Below, piece after piece: positions 8,150 to 17,496 of a stretch of 64,000 nucleotides of DNA. Under the pieces are notes generated by a model. It searched no databases. It was not told the origin of the DNA and was given only the letters and a program-made list of their open reading frames with translations. Position 1 is the stretch's first letter. Every line of letters starts with the position of its first letter. Position numbers and translations under genes: made by a program. This DNA comes from Nakamurella alba (lineage in GTDB: Bacteria; Actinomycetota; Actinomycetes; Mycobacteriales; Nakamurellaceae): the NCBI RefSeq assembly GCF_009707545.1, contig NZ_WLYK01000006.1:124001-188000 (forward strand), in the 5' to 3' direction.

Positions 8150-10248
8150 GCCGACACCCCTTCTCCGGCAACGACGTCCGACGCACCGCTCTCCGCCGCC
8201 TGGATCGCCGTGATGGCAACGGTGTTCACGATGTCGGCCACCAGCGCGCCGCGGGAGAGGTCGTTGACCGGCTTGTTCAGCCCCTGCAGCACCGGGCCGA
8301 TCGCCACCGCGCCGGCACTGCGCTGCACGGCCTTGTAGGTGTTGTTGCCGGTGTTCAGGTCCGGGAAGATCAGCACCGTGGCGCGGCCCGCCACCGCCGA
8401 GTCCGGCATCTTCGACGCGGCCACCGACGGGTCGACCGCCGCGTCGTACTGGATCGGCCCCTCCACCAACAGATCCGGCCGCTCCCGGTGGACCACATCG
8501 GTGGCCTCGCGCACCTTCTCGACATCCGCACCGGCCCCCGACGTCCCTGTCGAGTAGGACAGCATGGCCACCCGCGGATCGATGCCGAACTGCGCGGCGG
8601 TCGCGGCCGAGGACACCGCGATGTCGGCGAGCTGCTCGGCGGTCGGGTCGGGGTTGACCGCGCAGTCGCCGTAGACCAGCACCCGGTCGGCCAGACACAT
8701 CAGGAACACGCTGGACACGATCGCCGTCCCCGGTGCGGTGCGGATGATCTCGAACCCGGGCCGGATGGTGTGTGCGGTGGTGTGCATGGCGCCGGACACC
8801 ATGCCGTCGGCCATTCCCAGGTGCACCATCATGGTGCCGAAATAAGAGACGTCGGTGACGATCTCGCGTGCCCGCTCGACCGTCATGCCCTTGCGCTCGC
8901 GGATCCGCGCGTACTCGACGGCGAACTTCTCGACCAGTTCCGGCTCGTGCGGCGACAGGATGGTCGCCGCCCCGATGTCCAGCCCGGCCGCGGAGGCCTT
9001 GGCCCTGATGGAGTTCTCGTCGCCGAGCAGTGTGAGCTCGGCAACGCCCAGCCGGAGCAGCGAGGCGGTCGCCGCCAGGATCCGCGGGTCCTCACCCTCG
9101 GGCAGCACGATGTGCCGGCGCCGGCTCCGCGCCCGGTCCAGCAGCCGGTGCTGGAACATCAGCGGCGTGACGACCTGGGACGCCGCGAGATCCATGGCGT
9201 CCAGCAGTGCCTCGCCGTCCACCGACTCGGCGAAGACCCGCCGGGCGGTCTCGATCTTGGCCGTGGCACCGGCCGACAACCGGCCGCGGACGGCCGCGAG
9301 CGCGGCGGCGGTCTCGAAGGTGCCGCCGTCGCTGACGATGATCGGCAGGTCCTGCTGCACGCCCTCGATCAGCCGAGCCACCGGCTCCGGCGGCGCGTAG
9401 CCACCGGTCAGCACGATCGCCGACAGGTGCGGGAAGGTGCCCGACTGGTGCGCCATCACCAGCCCAGGCAGCAGGTCGGAGCGATCGCCGGGAGCGATGA
9501 CCGTGACGTCCTCGTGCAGCCGGATCAACACGTTGGGCAGCGACATGGCCGCGACCACGAACCCGAGCGACTCCCGCTCCAGCCACTCGGTGCTGCCACG
9601 CACCAACCGGCCGTCGCACGCCTCCAGCAGCGCCCCGACGGTCGGTGCCACCAGCAGCGGCACCTCCGGGATCGCCGCGACCGGCCCGGTGGCCCCCGCC
9701 GCCAACGCCGCCCGCACCGCGTCCAGGTCCGCCGGCTCGACCCGGTTGGCGATGACCGCGATCGGGTGCGCATGCGCGGCGGCCAGTTCCGAGGCCGCCA
9801 TGTCGACCGCCGTCCGCACCTGCGCCGGGGTGCGGCCGCGGCCGTGCACCACCAGCACCACCGGCACGCCCAGGTTCGCCGCCACCCGGGCGTTGAATGC
9901 CAGCTCGTTGGGGGTGGAGACGTCGGTGTAGTCGCTGCCCAGCACGATCAGCACCTCGTAGCGGGCGGAGAGCGCGTGGAACTTCTCGACGATGGTCGAC
10001 AGCGCCGCGTCCTGGTCACGGTGCATGTCCGCGTAACCGACGCCGATCGCGTCGGCGTACCCCTGCTCGATCCCCGGGTGGTCCAGCAGCAGCTCGACCA
10101 CCAGGTCGGTGCTCGCCACGGACTCGGTGACCGGCCGGAAGACCCCGACCCGGCCGACCCGCCGGGTCAGCAGGTCGGCGAGTCCGAGCGCAACCGTGGA
10201 CTTGCCGGACTCCCCCTCGGGCGAGGCGATGTAGACGCTGCGCGACAT
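8146..10248 (-). CDS. pta: Phosphate acetyltransferase, long form
   Basis: 700 residues, the E. coli-type long Pta: an N-terminal P-loop-like domain (SPEGESGKSTVALGL), a middle DRTGG-type domain, and a C-terminal PTA_PTB catalytic domain from about residue 370 (VLPEGEDPRILAA, GMVSGAMHTTAHTIRP, SYSTGTSG). Reaction: acetyl-CoA + phosphate to acetyl phosphate + CoA. First gene of the pta-ackA operon. Confidence 0.96.
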   Translation of the reverse strand: MSRSVYIASPEGESGKSTVALGLADLLTRRVGRVGVFRPVTESVASTDLVVELLLDHPGIEQGYADAIGVGYADMHRDQDAALSTIVEKFHALSARYEVLIVLGSDYTDVSTPNELAFNARVAANLGVPVVLVVHGRGRTPAQVRTAVDMAASELAAAHAHPIAVIANRVEPADLDAVRAALAAGATGPVAAIPEVPLLVAPTVGALLEACDGRLVRGSTEWLERESLGFVVAAMSLPNVLIRLHEDVTVIAPGDRSDLLPGLVMAHQSGTFPHLSAIVLTGGYAPPEPVARLIEGVQQDLPIIVSDGGTFETAAALAAVRGRLSAGATAKIETARRVFAESVDGEALLDAMDLAASQVVTPLMFQHRLLDRARSRRRHIVLPEGEDPRILAATASLLRLGVAELTLLGDENSIRAKASAAGLDIGAATILSPHEPELVEKFAVEYARIRERKGMTVERAREIVTDVSYFGTMMVHLGMADGMVSGAMHTTAHTIRPGFEIIRTAPGTAIVSSVFLMCLADRVLVYGDCAVNPDPTAEQLADIAVSSAATAAQFGIDPRVAMLSYSTGTSGAGADVEKVREATDVVHRERPDLLVEGPIQYDAAVDPSVAASKMPDSAVAGRATVLIFPDLNTGNNTYKAVQRSAGAVAIGPVLQGLNKPVNDLSRGALVADIVNTVAITAIQAAESGASDVVAGEGVSA

Positions 10249-10354
10249 GGGCCGAGCCTAGAGGGACGGCCCCGGCGCGGCCCGGGTCCGGGCGTCCCTG
10301 CCACCTGCTGTTCACGCCACGCATGCCCGGCCCGACCTGCTCCGGAGCCGGCCT

Positions 10355-10388
10355 GTGTGATCCTTGGTCGGCGCAGTGTGATCCTTGG
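10355..10388. repeat. 13-bp direct repeat with 21-bp period
   Basis: GTGTGATCCTTGG occurs exactly at 10355-10367 and 10376-10388, two helical turns apart, between the divergent pta and YbhN-type genes. A regulator-binding site is possible. Confidence 0.55.
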
Positions 10389-10501
10389 ACAGCACGCCGT
10401 GGTCCTCGCGACATGCGGTGGCGTCCGGGTCGGCACCGGCAGGCGGCCGGATCGATGCCGGACAGGTCCAGGACAGGAGTGACCGGACAGGTGGCGGGGT
10501 G

Positions 10502-11692
10502 GTGAACGCCGAACGGGACCCTTCCGGGGACCCGGCCGCCGACGACCCTGTCGACGACCGTTCCGACGCCTCCGGGACGACGCCGGTCGACGGCACCACC
10601 GAGCCGGCCGAGCTGCGTGCCGTCGAGGCGCTCGAGGAGACGGCGGTCACGGCGAACCGACCGTGGTGGCACCTGGTGCTGCGGATCGTCGGCGGGGTGG
10701 TGATCGTCGCCGTCATCATCGCGGTGCTGGCCGACAAGGTGCCCTCGCCGGCGGAGATCGGCGATGCCCTGCGCCGGGCCAACTGGTGGTGGGTGGCCGC
10801 CGGGCTGTTCCTGCAGGCGGCGTCCGTCGGCATGCTGGTCCGCCAGCAGCGCCGGCTGCTCAAGGCCTTCGGTATCCCGATCCGGTTCTCCCGGATGGCC
10901 GCCATCACCTACTCCAGCACCGCGATCTCGATGAGCATGCCGGCCGGCGGCGCATTCGGTGCCGGTTGGTCCTACCGGCAGTACCGGGCCAGCGGCGCCA
11001 GTTCCGCCACCGCCGCGGCGGTGCTGCTGCTCTCCGGCGTGTTGTCGGTGATCGCACTGGTGCTGCTCTACCTCGCCGGGCTGGGCTTCGCCGGACTGTC
11101 CCGGCTGCGTGATCTGGGGCTCGAGTACCCGGTGCGGGTGGTGCTGATCGGGCTGGCCGGGGTCGCCGTGGTGGCCGGCCTGAGCGTGCTGATCAGCCGT
11201 GGGGCACAGGCGATCCCGTCCGGCCCGCGCAAGGGCGGGAAGTACACGGCCTGGGCGGAGCGGCACCCGCGGCTCGGCGCCGCCGCCTCCGGGCTGCTCT
11301 CGACAGGACGCCGGGCGCAGCGGGTCCCGGTGCGGGACTGGCGTTTCGCGCTGATCACCTCGATCGGCAACTGGGGGCTGGACGCCGCCTGCCTGTACGT
11401 CTGCTGCCTTGCCGTGGGGGTGCGGATCGACCTGTTCCAGCTCGGGCTGATCTACCTCGGCATCCAGCTGGTCCGGCAGATCCCGCTCACCCCGGGCGGT
11501 ATCGGCGTGGTCGAGGCGTCCCTGCTGGCCGCGCTGGTCGCCGCCGGGGCGGCCGAGGGTCCGGCCTCCGCCGCCGTGCTGCTCTACCGGCTCTTCTCCG
11601 CCTGGCTCATCGTGCCGGTCGGCTACGGGATGATGTGGCTCCTCCGCAAGCGCCGCGCCGCCGAACGTCCCGCCACCGGCAATCAGGTCTGA
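10502..11692 (+). CDS. YbhN/UPF0104 family membrane protein (flippase-like)
   Basis: About 396 residues with a disordered acidic N-terminus (1-50) and six or more membrane spans. The family segments are SMSMPAGGAFGAGW and the late RQIPLTPGGIGVVEASL, typical of lysylphosphatidylglycerol-synthase-like integral membrane proteins of the UPF0104/YbhN type. A lipid flippase role is often proposed for relatives. No soluble synthase domain follows. GTG 10502 is chosen; GTG 10499 is equally possible. Confidence 0.8.
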   Translation: MNAERDPSGDPAADDPVDDRSDASGTTPVDGTTEPAELRAVEALEETAVTANRPWWHLVLRIVGGVVIVAVIIAVLADKVPSPAEIGDALRRANWWWVAAGLFLQAASVGMLVRQQRRLLKAFGIPIRFSRMAAITYSSTAISMSMPAGGAFGAGWSYRQYRASGASSATAAAVLLLSGVLSVIALVLLYLAGLGFAGLSRLRDLGLEYPVRVVLIGLAGVAVVAGLSVLISRGAQAIPSGPRKGGKYTAWAERHPRLGAAASGLLSTGRRAQRVPVRDWRFALITSIGNWGLDAACLYVCCLAVGVRIDLFQLGLIYLGIQLVRQIPLTPGGIGVVEASLLAALVAAGAAEGPASAAVLLYRLFSAWLIVPVGYGMMWLLRKRRAAERPATGNQV

Positions 11693-11785
11693 TCCTCCGC
11701 TGCACCGCCCACGCCGAACGCCCTGCAACCAGTGACGGTCGCAGGGCGTCAGCGCATGCCAGGGCAGGTCAGGAGCAGGTCAGGC

Positions 11786-13342
11786 TCAGTGCAGGTTGCA
11801 GGAGGACAGGCCCTCGTAGATGCCGACCCGGAAGGCGTCGAGGCGGTCCCAGGCGGTGCCGTCGCCGGTCTCCACCAGGGCGTTGTCCTTGTCCGCGAAG
11901 ACCAGCACCTTGACGGCCTCGTCGAAGTCGCCGGGCGAGAGGTTGCCCTTGTTGTACAGGTCGGCGGTGACGGCGCCCAGGGTGCAGATGCGCTCGGTCA
12001 TGTCGGTGCTGGAGCCGAACTTCGTCTGCAGGTACTCGGTGTAGGCCAGGATCATCGCGCTGCCGAGACCGTAGTCACCGTAGGTCTTGTGGATGTCGGC
12101 GACGGAGTCCATCGGGTTCAGGTCGATGGAGCCGGCAGCGTCGCAGTAGGACACCAGGTGGTCGTCGGCACAGGACGGGTCGCCCTTCGCACCCTCGCTG
12201 ACCTCGGGGGTGACGAACCCGGAGTCCTGGGTGAAGCGCTCCGTCCAGAATTTGTCGAGAATGCTCTTCGTCCCGTCGATGGTCTGGTCGAGATTCAGGT
12301 TGCCCATACCGTCGGTGGAGGCCGACGTAGCGGTGAACTGCTCGGCGGTGAAGATGCGCTCGTCGTTGAAGTCGTCACGGCAGACCGTCGGGCCGCCGAG
12401 GTAGCCGTCCTGGGTGGCGGAGATCCGGTCGAAGACGCTGCCGTGCGCCCGGGCGTGCTCCGGGTCGGTGCCGGCGGGATCGCCCATCTCCCAGACGTAG
12501 TCGCCCAGCACCCGGTCCAGGTTCTCCGCACTGAACTCGAAGTGCGGGGCCAGGCCGTCGGTCACGGCCTTCGCCCAGGCACCGGCCAGGCAGTCGGCCT
12601 GCGTCTCCAGCACGATGGAGCGGGCACCGCTCCAGTCCAGGAAGCGGAACTGCAGGGCATGGCCGAACTCGTGGGCGAAGGTGAAGGCGACGTCGAGATC
12701 GCTGTAGTCCTCGGCGATCCGCTCCAGGTACTTGGCGTCGTAGGAGATCGAGTCGTCGGCACCGCAGAAGAAGGCGTTGTTCCGGGCGTCCTCCGGGGTG
12801 TCCAGACAGGCCGGGATCTCGGAGTTCGGGTCGTCCGGGTCGACGGCGTAGACGCCGCCCTTGAGCGGCGGCAGCGGCTCGCCGAACACCTCCTGCGACA
12901 CCGAGTCCCAGTAGGCGATGACGTCGGACAGCGAGTCCTTCGCGAGCTGATCCGTGGCGGTGCCCTTGTCGCCGATGATCTCGATGTCGGTGGCCGGCTC
13001 CACATCGGTGGGCCGGGTGGGGCCGTCGGTCTGGCCCAGGGTGGTGGCGGGCGGAGCCACCGTGGTGGCGCCGGTGGTCAGGTCGACCGGGCCGGTCTGC
13101 TCGGTGGTCGGGGTGGCCGGGCCGGAGGTGGACGCACCACCGGTGGTGGACGGCGCCGATGCGGCGGTCGAGGTGTTGCTACCGGCCATGGCCAGCGCGG
13201 CCGGGGCGGCGGCGGTGCCGGCCACGGTGCTCGAGCAGCCGACGACGAGGGCCAGCGACACCGCACCGAGGGCGGCACCGAAGGCGGTGCGCCGCCGGAC
13301 GGCGTCCCGGCGGCGGGACGGGATCGGGGAGATGGTGTTCAC
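11786..13342 (-). CDS. Neutral zinc metallopeptidase lipoprotein
   Basis: 518 residues. The N-terminus is a lipoprotein signal (basic RRRDAVRRR, hydrophobic stretch, lipobox VVGC), followed by an Ala/Ser/Thr-rich linker to about residue 105. The peptidase part carries HEFGHALQFRF (zinc His-Glu-x-x-His) and ETQADCLAGAWA, matching the neutral-zinc-metallopeptidase (YpfJ-like) family. It should sit on the outer face of the membrane. GAGG eight bases before GTG 13342 fixes the start. Substrate unknown. Confidence 0.85.
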   Translation of the reverse strand: MNTISPIPSRRRDAVRRRTAFGAALGAVSLALVVGCSSTVAGTAAAPAALAMAGSNTSTAASAPSTTGGASTSGPATPTTEQTGPVDLTTGATTVAPPATTLGQTDGPTRPTDVEPATDIEIIGDKGTATDQLAKDSLSDVIAYWDSVSQEVFGEPLPPLKGGVYAVDPDDPNSEIPACLDTPEDARNNAFFCGADDSISYDAKYLERIAEDYSDLDVAFTFAHEFGHALQFRFLDWSGARSIVLETQADCLAGAWAKAVTDGLAPHFEFSAENLDRVLGDYVWEMGDPAGTDPEHARAHGSVFDRISATQDGYLGGPTVCRDDFNDERIFTAEQFTATSASTDGMGNLNLDQTIDGTKSILDKFWTERFTQDSGFVTPEVSEGAKGDPSCADDHLVSYCDAAGSIDLNPMDSVADIHKTYGDYGLGSAMILAYTEYLQTKFGSSTDMTERICTLGAVTADLYNKGNLSPGDFDEAVKVLVFADKDNALVETGDGTAWDRLDAFRVGIYEGLSSCNLH

Positions 13343-13702
13343 GGTGGGGGCCTCATGGTCCTGGGTCAGGTGCTGCTGTCGGGTCGGTTGCTGCATCGGA
13401 CGGAGGAAATGCCTGATCCGTTCCGCGAAGTGTCGCGCCTACCGGACCGATCCGCTGCCCTTTTCGTCCGTTCCGGCGATCGTGGCGCGCGCACCCCTCC
13501 GGCGGCACGGTTCCGAGGAGCGGGGTGACCGTTCGCAGATACATCTGCACCCCGGCCGGTTCCCGTCGGGCACCGCGCCACCCGGTGGAGGCAGCGACAG
13601 CGGACGAGCACTGCGACCGCCCGCCCGAACGGCCGGTGGACGGCGGACGACCCGGCGGGTCCACCCTCGCCGTGCCGCGCCCCGCCCCCTACTCTTCCGA
13701 CC
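13343..13702. other. Intergenic, 360 bp
   Basis: Shared upstream region of the peptidase lipoprotein (leftward) and the MFS carrier (rightward). No RNA gene, clear promoter or long repeat was seen. Confidence 0.5.
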
Positions 13703-15049
13703 ATGGCCGACCCCCAGCTCACCGAGACCGACCGTCCCGCCGGTCGCGGGACGATCTTCGCCTGGGGCGTCTGGGACTGGGGCGCCTCCGGTTTCAACAC
13801 CGTGGTGGTCACCTTCATCTTCTCCGTCTACCTGACGAACGTGGTGGGCGACGACCTGCCCGGCACGATCGAGGCCGGCACCTGGTACACGTGGTCGGTC
13901 GCCGCCGCAGGCGTGCTGATCGCGGTGCTCGCTCCGGTCAGCGGCCAGCAGGCGGACCTGGGCGGGCGGCGGCGCCGGTCGCTGGCGATCTTCTCGATCC
14001 TGGTGCTGCTCTGCATGATCGGGCTGTTCTGGGTCCGCGACGACTCCTCGTACTTCTGGCTGGGCGCAGCGCTCATCGGCCTCGGCTCGGTGTTCTTCGA
14101 GATCGCCGCGGTCTTCTACAACGCGATGCTGCGGCAGATCTCCACTCCGGCCACCATCGGCCGGGTCTCCGGTTTCGGCTGGTCGATGGGCTACTTCGGC
14201 GGCATCTTCCTGCTGCTGATCTGCTACTTCGGTTTCATCGCGGGCGACGGCGACACCCGCGGTTTCCTCGGGATCAGCACCGAGGACGGCTTCAACATCC
14301 GGGTCGTCGCACTGGTCGCCGCGGTGTGGTTCGGGCTGTCGGCCCTGCCGGTGCTGTTCGCCGTCCCCGAGGTCGCCGCCGCGCCGAAGCGGGAACGCAC
14401 GCCGCTGCTGTCCGCCTACCGCAAGCTGTTCCGGGACATCGCCGAGCTGTTCCGCACCGACCGGCAGATCGCCTTCTTCCTCATCGCCTCGGCGATCTTC
14501 CGCGACGGGCTCGCCGCCATCTTCCACTTCGGCGCGATCCTGGCGGTGCTCGTCTACGGCATCTCCGACGCCGACGTGCTGATCTTCGGCGTCGCGGCGA
14601 ACGTCATCTCGGCGATCGGCGCGCTGTCGGCCGGCGTGCTGGACGACCGGGTCGGGCCGCGATTCGTCATCGTCGTCTCGCTGGTCGGCCTGATCATCAC
14701 CGGCACCGTGCTGCTGTTCCTGTCCGGGCCGATGATGTTCTGGATCTTCGGCCTGGTCCTCTGCCTGTTCGTCGGCCCGGCGCAGTCCGCGTCCCGGACC
14801 TTCCTGATGCGGATCACCCCGCCCGGCCGGGAGGGCCAGATCTTCGGCCTCTACGCGACCACCGGTCGCGCGGTGAGCTTCCTCGCGCCGGGGCTGTACG
14901 GGCTGTTCGCCGCGGTCCTGGGTGGCCAGCGGTACGGCACCGTCGGTATCGTCATCGTGCTGCTGGCCGGGTTGATCGCGATGCGCTTCGTCGGCCGGCC
15001 CGTCGACAAGTCCGCCGCACCGGTCACGTCCGGAACCCCCGTCTCCTGA
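13703..15049 (+). CDS. MFS transporter, UMF1/Atg22-like
   Basis: 448 residues, about 12 membrane spans. The N-terminus FAWGVWDWGASGFNTVVVTF is the hallmark of the UMF1 (vacuole effluxer Atg22-like) family; SGFGWSMGYFGGIF follows in span 4-5. Likely exports amino acids or other small solutes, but the substrate is not known in bacteria. ATG 13703 has no good ribosome site, so the message may be leaderless. Confidence 0.85.
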   Translation: MADPQLTETDRPAGRGTIFAWGVWDWGASGFNTVVVTFIFSVYLTNVVGDDLPGTIEAGTWYTWSVAAAGVLIAVLAPVSGQQADLGGRRRRSLAIFSILVLLCMIGLFWVRDDSSYFWLGAALIGLGSVFFEIAAVFYNAMLRQISTPATIGRVSGFGWSMGYFGGIFLLLICYFGFIAGDGDTRGFLGISTEDGFNIRVVALVAAVWFGLSALPVLFAVPEVAAAPKRERTPLLSAYRKLFRDIAELFRTDRQIAFFLIASAIFRDGLAAIFHFGAILAVLVYGISDADVLIFGVAANVISAIGALSAGVLDDRVGPRFVIVVSLVGLIITGTVLLFLSGPMMFWIFGLVLCLFVGPAQSASRTFLMRITPPGREGQIFGLYATTGRAVSFLAPGLYGLFAAVLGGQRYGTVGIVIVLLAGLIAMRFVGRPVDKSAAPVTSGTPVS

Positions 15050-15056
15050 TCCGCGG

Positions 15057-15362
15057 TCAGCCCCGGTAGAGCTCCCGGCAGGCCGCGACGGCGGCGTCCA
15101 GCTGCACGTCCCGCTGGGCGATCCCCCACTCCCGGCCGGCCCGGTCCACCGCGATCGTGGTCCAGCCGGTGCCGGTCTCGTCCGACAGGTGCAGCAGGAC
15201 GGTGTGCCCGTCGAACTCGACCCGGACCCGGTGCCGGTCGTTGCCCGGATCCACCAGCCCGCGCACGACGCCGTTCGGCCCGGCGGCGGTACCGACGAAG
15301 GAGTTCCAGCGCCCCCGCGGCGCGTCCGGGCGGTCGATCCGGGTGCTGTGTCCGTCACTCAT
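15057..15362 (-). CDS. Uncharacterised small protein
   Basis: 101 residues, soluble, no signal. It has a beta-rich centre (HRVRVEFDGHTVLLHL) and a helical end. ATG 15362 is the first plausible start. It converges with the MFS gene and is divergent from the lipoate ligase with only 56 bases between. I do not recognise the family. Confidence 0.6.
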   Translation of the reverse strand: MSDGHSTRIDRPDAPRGRWNSFVGTAAGPNGVVRGLVDPGNDRHRVRVEFDGHTVLLHLSDETGTGWTTIAVDRAGREWGIAQRDVQLDAAVAACRELYRG

Positions 15363-15418
15363 CGCGCCATTCTCGCCGGACCCGGAAGCTACCGGCGGCC
15401 GCCGGGGTTGCAGCGGGG

Positions 15419-16477
15419 GTGAGCACACTGCACGGCGAGTACAAGGTTCCCGGCGGCAAACTGGTGGTGGCCGACCTGGCCGTCGAGGACGACCGGCTGA
15501 CCGGTGTCCGGATCTCCGGTGACTTCTTCCTGGAGCCGGACGAGGCGCTGGAGGAACTGACCGCGGCGCTGCAGGGCCGGCCGGCCGACACCGATGCGGA
15601 CGCACTGGCCGCAGCCGTGCGCCGGGCGATCGGCCCGGGGGTGACCATGGTCGGGTTCACCCCGGAGTCGGTGGCGATCGCTGTCCGCCGGGCGCTGGGC
15701 CGGGCCACCAGCTGGCACGACCACCGATTCGAGTTGATCACCACCGGACAGCTGCACCCGCCGCTGCAGATGGCGGTCGACGAGGTGCTGGCCCGGCAGG
15801 TCGGCGACGGCACCCGCGGGCCGGCGCTGCGGATCTGGGAGTGGGCGTCGAACGCGGTGATCATCGGGTCGTTCCAGTCGCTGGCGAACGAGGTCGACTC
15901 CGAGGCAGCGGCGGAGCACGACGTGACCGTGGTGCGCCGGATCTCCGGCGGCGGGGCGATGTTCGTCGAGCCCGGCAACACCATCACCTACTCGCTGTAC
16001 GTACCGGCGTCCCTGGTCGAGGGCCTGTCGTACGCCGCGTCGTACGCCTTCCTCGACGACTGGGTGCTCGGCGCGCTGGCCGACGTCGGGATCTCCGCGA
16101 CGTACGTGCCGCTCAACGACATCGCCTCCCCCGCCGGGAAGATCGCCGGTGCGGCGCAGAAGCGGTTGGCGAACGGCGCCGTGCTGCACCACGTGACGAT
16201 GGCCTACGACATCGATGCGAACAAGATGCTCCAGGTGCTGCGGATCGGCCGGGAGAAGCTGTCCGGCAAGGGCATCGCCAGCGCCGCGAAGCGGGTGGAT
16301 CCGCTGCGGTCGCAGACCGGGCTGACCCGGGAGGCGATCGTCGACGCGATGATTGCCCACTTCCGCGGACGCTACGGACTCAGCGAAGTGACGCTGGATG
16401 CCGTCACCCTGGCCGAAGCGGAAGAGCTTGCGGTGTCGAAGTTCTCCAGCCCGGAGTGGACCGCCCGGGTGCCCTGA
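15419..16477 (+). CDS. Lipoate-protein ligase A family, accessory domain first
   Basis: 352 residues. Residues 1-95 match the lipoate-ligase accessory domain (GEYKVPGGKLV, VRISGDFFLEPDEALEEL), which is C-terminal in E. coli LplA. The catalytic domain follows from about residue 105, with RRISGGGAMFVEPGN (lipoyl-AMP binding) and KIAGAAQKR (catalytic Lys). Expected reaction: ATP-dependent attachment of lipoate or octanoate to E2/GcvH lysines. The inverted order is a natural fusion of LplB-like plus LplA-like parts. GTG 15419 is the start. Confidence 0.88.
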   Translation: MSTLHGEYKVPGGKLVVADLAVEDDRLTGVRISGDFFLEPDEALEELTAALQGRPADTDADALAAAVRRAIGPGVTMVGFTPESVAIAVRRALGRATSWHDHRFELITTGQLHPPLQMAVDEVLARQVGDGTRGPALRIWEWASNAVIIGSFQSLANEVDSEAAAEHDVTVVRRISGGGAMFVEPGNTITYSLYVPASLVEGLSYAASYAFLDDWVLGALADVGISATYVPLNDIASPAGKIAGAAQKRLANGAVLHHVTMAYDIDANKMLQVLRIGREKLSGKGIASAAKRVDPLRSQTGLTREAIVDAMIAHFRGRYGLSEVTLDAVTLAEAEELAVSKFSSPEWTARVP

Positions 16478-16606
16478 GCATCGCTGCCGGCCCGGCAGAT
16501 CGGATCGGACGAGGGGTTGCACCGCCGGAGACTGTCGAGATCGCCGTCGTCGGCCGGAGGGTCGACAGGTGGCGCGCAGCAGACCTCCGGGTCGGCAGAC
16601 TACGGC

Positions 16607-17221
16607 TCAGCCGAGTTCACCGGCGCGGGCCCGGCGGGCGGCGCGGCTGAGCTCGCCGGAGGTCCGGCGCAGCTGACCGGAGCGCTCCGCGGGATCGGCA
16701 CCGGGGTCCGGGTCGGCCAGGCTCCCGGTCGCCACAACGGCGCAGAACGCGGCCGCCCGGTCGAGGGCGACATCCAGGTCGGCGGTCACCGCGCCGGTGA
16801 GCACGGCGTCGGCGACGTCGGCGACCTCCTGCGGACCGGGCGGATCGGCCACTCCGGCGACCGCCTCGTCGGCGCCGCCGCGCACGGAGCCGATGGCGAA
16901 CCAACCGGCCAGCCTCCGCGGCTCCCGCCGGATCCACTCGCGCAGCAGGTAGAGCCGCCAGAGCGCACCGGGCAGGGTCTCGGCCTCGCAGCCGGCCCAG
17001 AGCGCGGCGACGTCGTCCAGCCCCTCGGTCTCCACCAGCCGCACCAGCCGGGCGATCTCGTCCTCGTCGGCGCTGTGCTGCCGGCCGCGGGCCAGTACGG
17101 CGCGGGCCGTCCGGTGCGCGGCCTCCCACCGGGCGCTCTCGTCCTGCGCGCCGGCCAGTCGGGCCACCACGTGCGGGGCCAGCGGGACCGGGCGGCGGGG
17201 ACGGTGAGCAGGCTCGGACAC
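16607..17221 (-). CDS. Uncharacterised helical protein
   Basis: 204 residues, mostly alpha-helical, rich in Ala/Arg/Glu, no signal or spans. The N-terminus RPRRPVPLAPHVVARLAGA and LPGALWRLYLLREWIRREP suggest a conserved actinobacterial protein but I cannot name its role. GTG 17221 fits the conserved start better than the upstream GTG 17278. It converges on the lipoate ligase. Confidence 0.6.
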   Translation of the reverse strand: MSEPAHRPRRPVPLAPHVVARLAGAQDESARWEAAHRTARAVLARGRQHSADEDEIARLVRLVETEGLDDVAALWAGCEAETLPGALWRLYLLREWIRREPRRLAGWFAIGSVRGGADEAVAGVADPPGPQEVADVADAVLTGAVTADLDVALDRAAAFCAVVATGSLADPDPGADPAERSGQLRRTSGELSRAARRARAGELG

Positions 17222-17496
17222 GTCTCCATTGTCCCGCTTCCGCCCCAACCCGGTGCGCACCCAGGCGCGCACGGACACCTCCGCCCGCGCGCGGCGTGAG
17301 GATGCCCGCGGCCGTCCGGCCCGCTCCGATCGACGCTCCGTCCTCTACCGCTGTCCAGCTCTGACCCGGATGGGCGACAAGCTGCGTCTGCTCTGGCATC
17401 CTGTGGTGGCGCTCCGTCACATCCATCGGTCGGCGGGTGCGTCCCGGACAGCGTGGTGCGGGGACACGCCTCACACAGGACGCGTCTGGGGACGAC

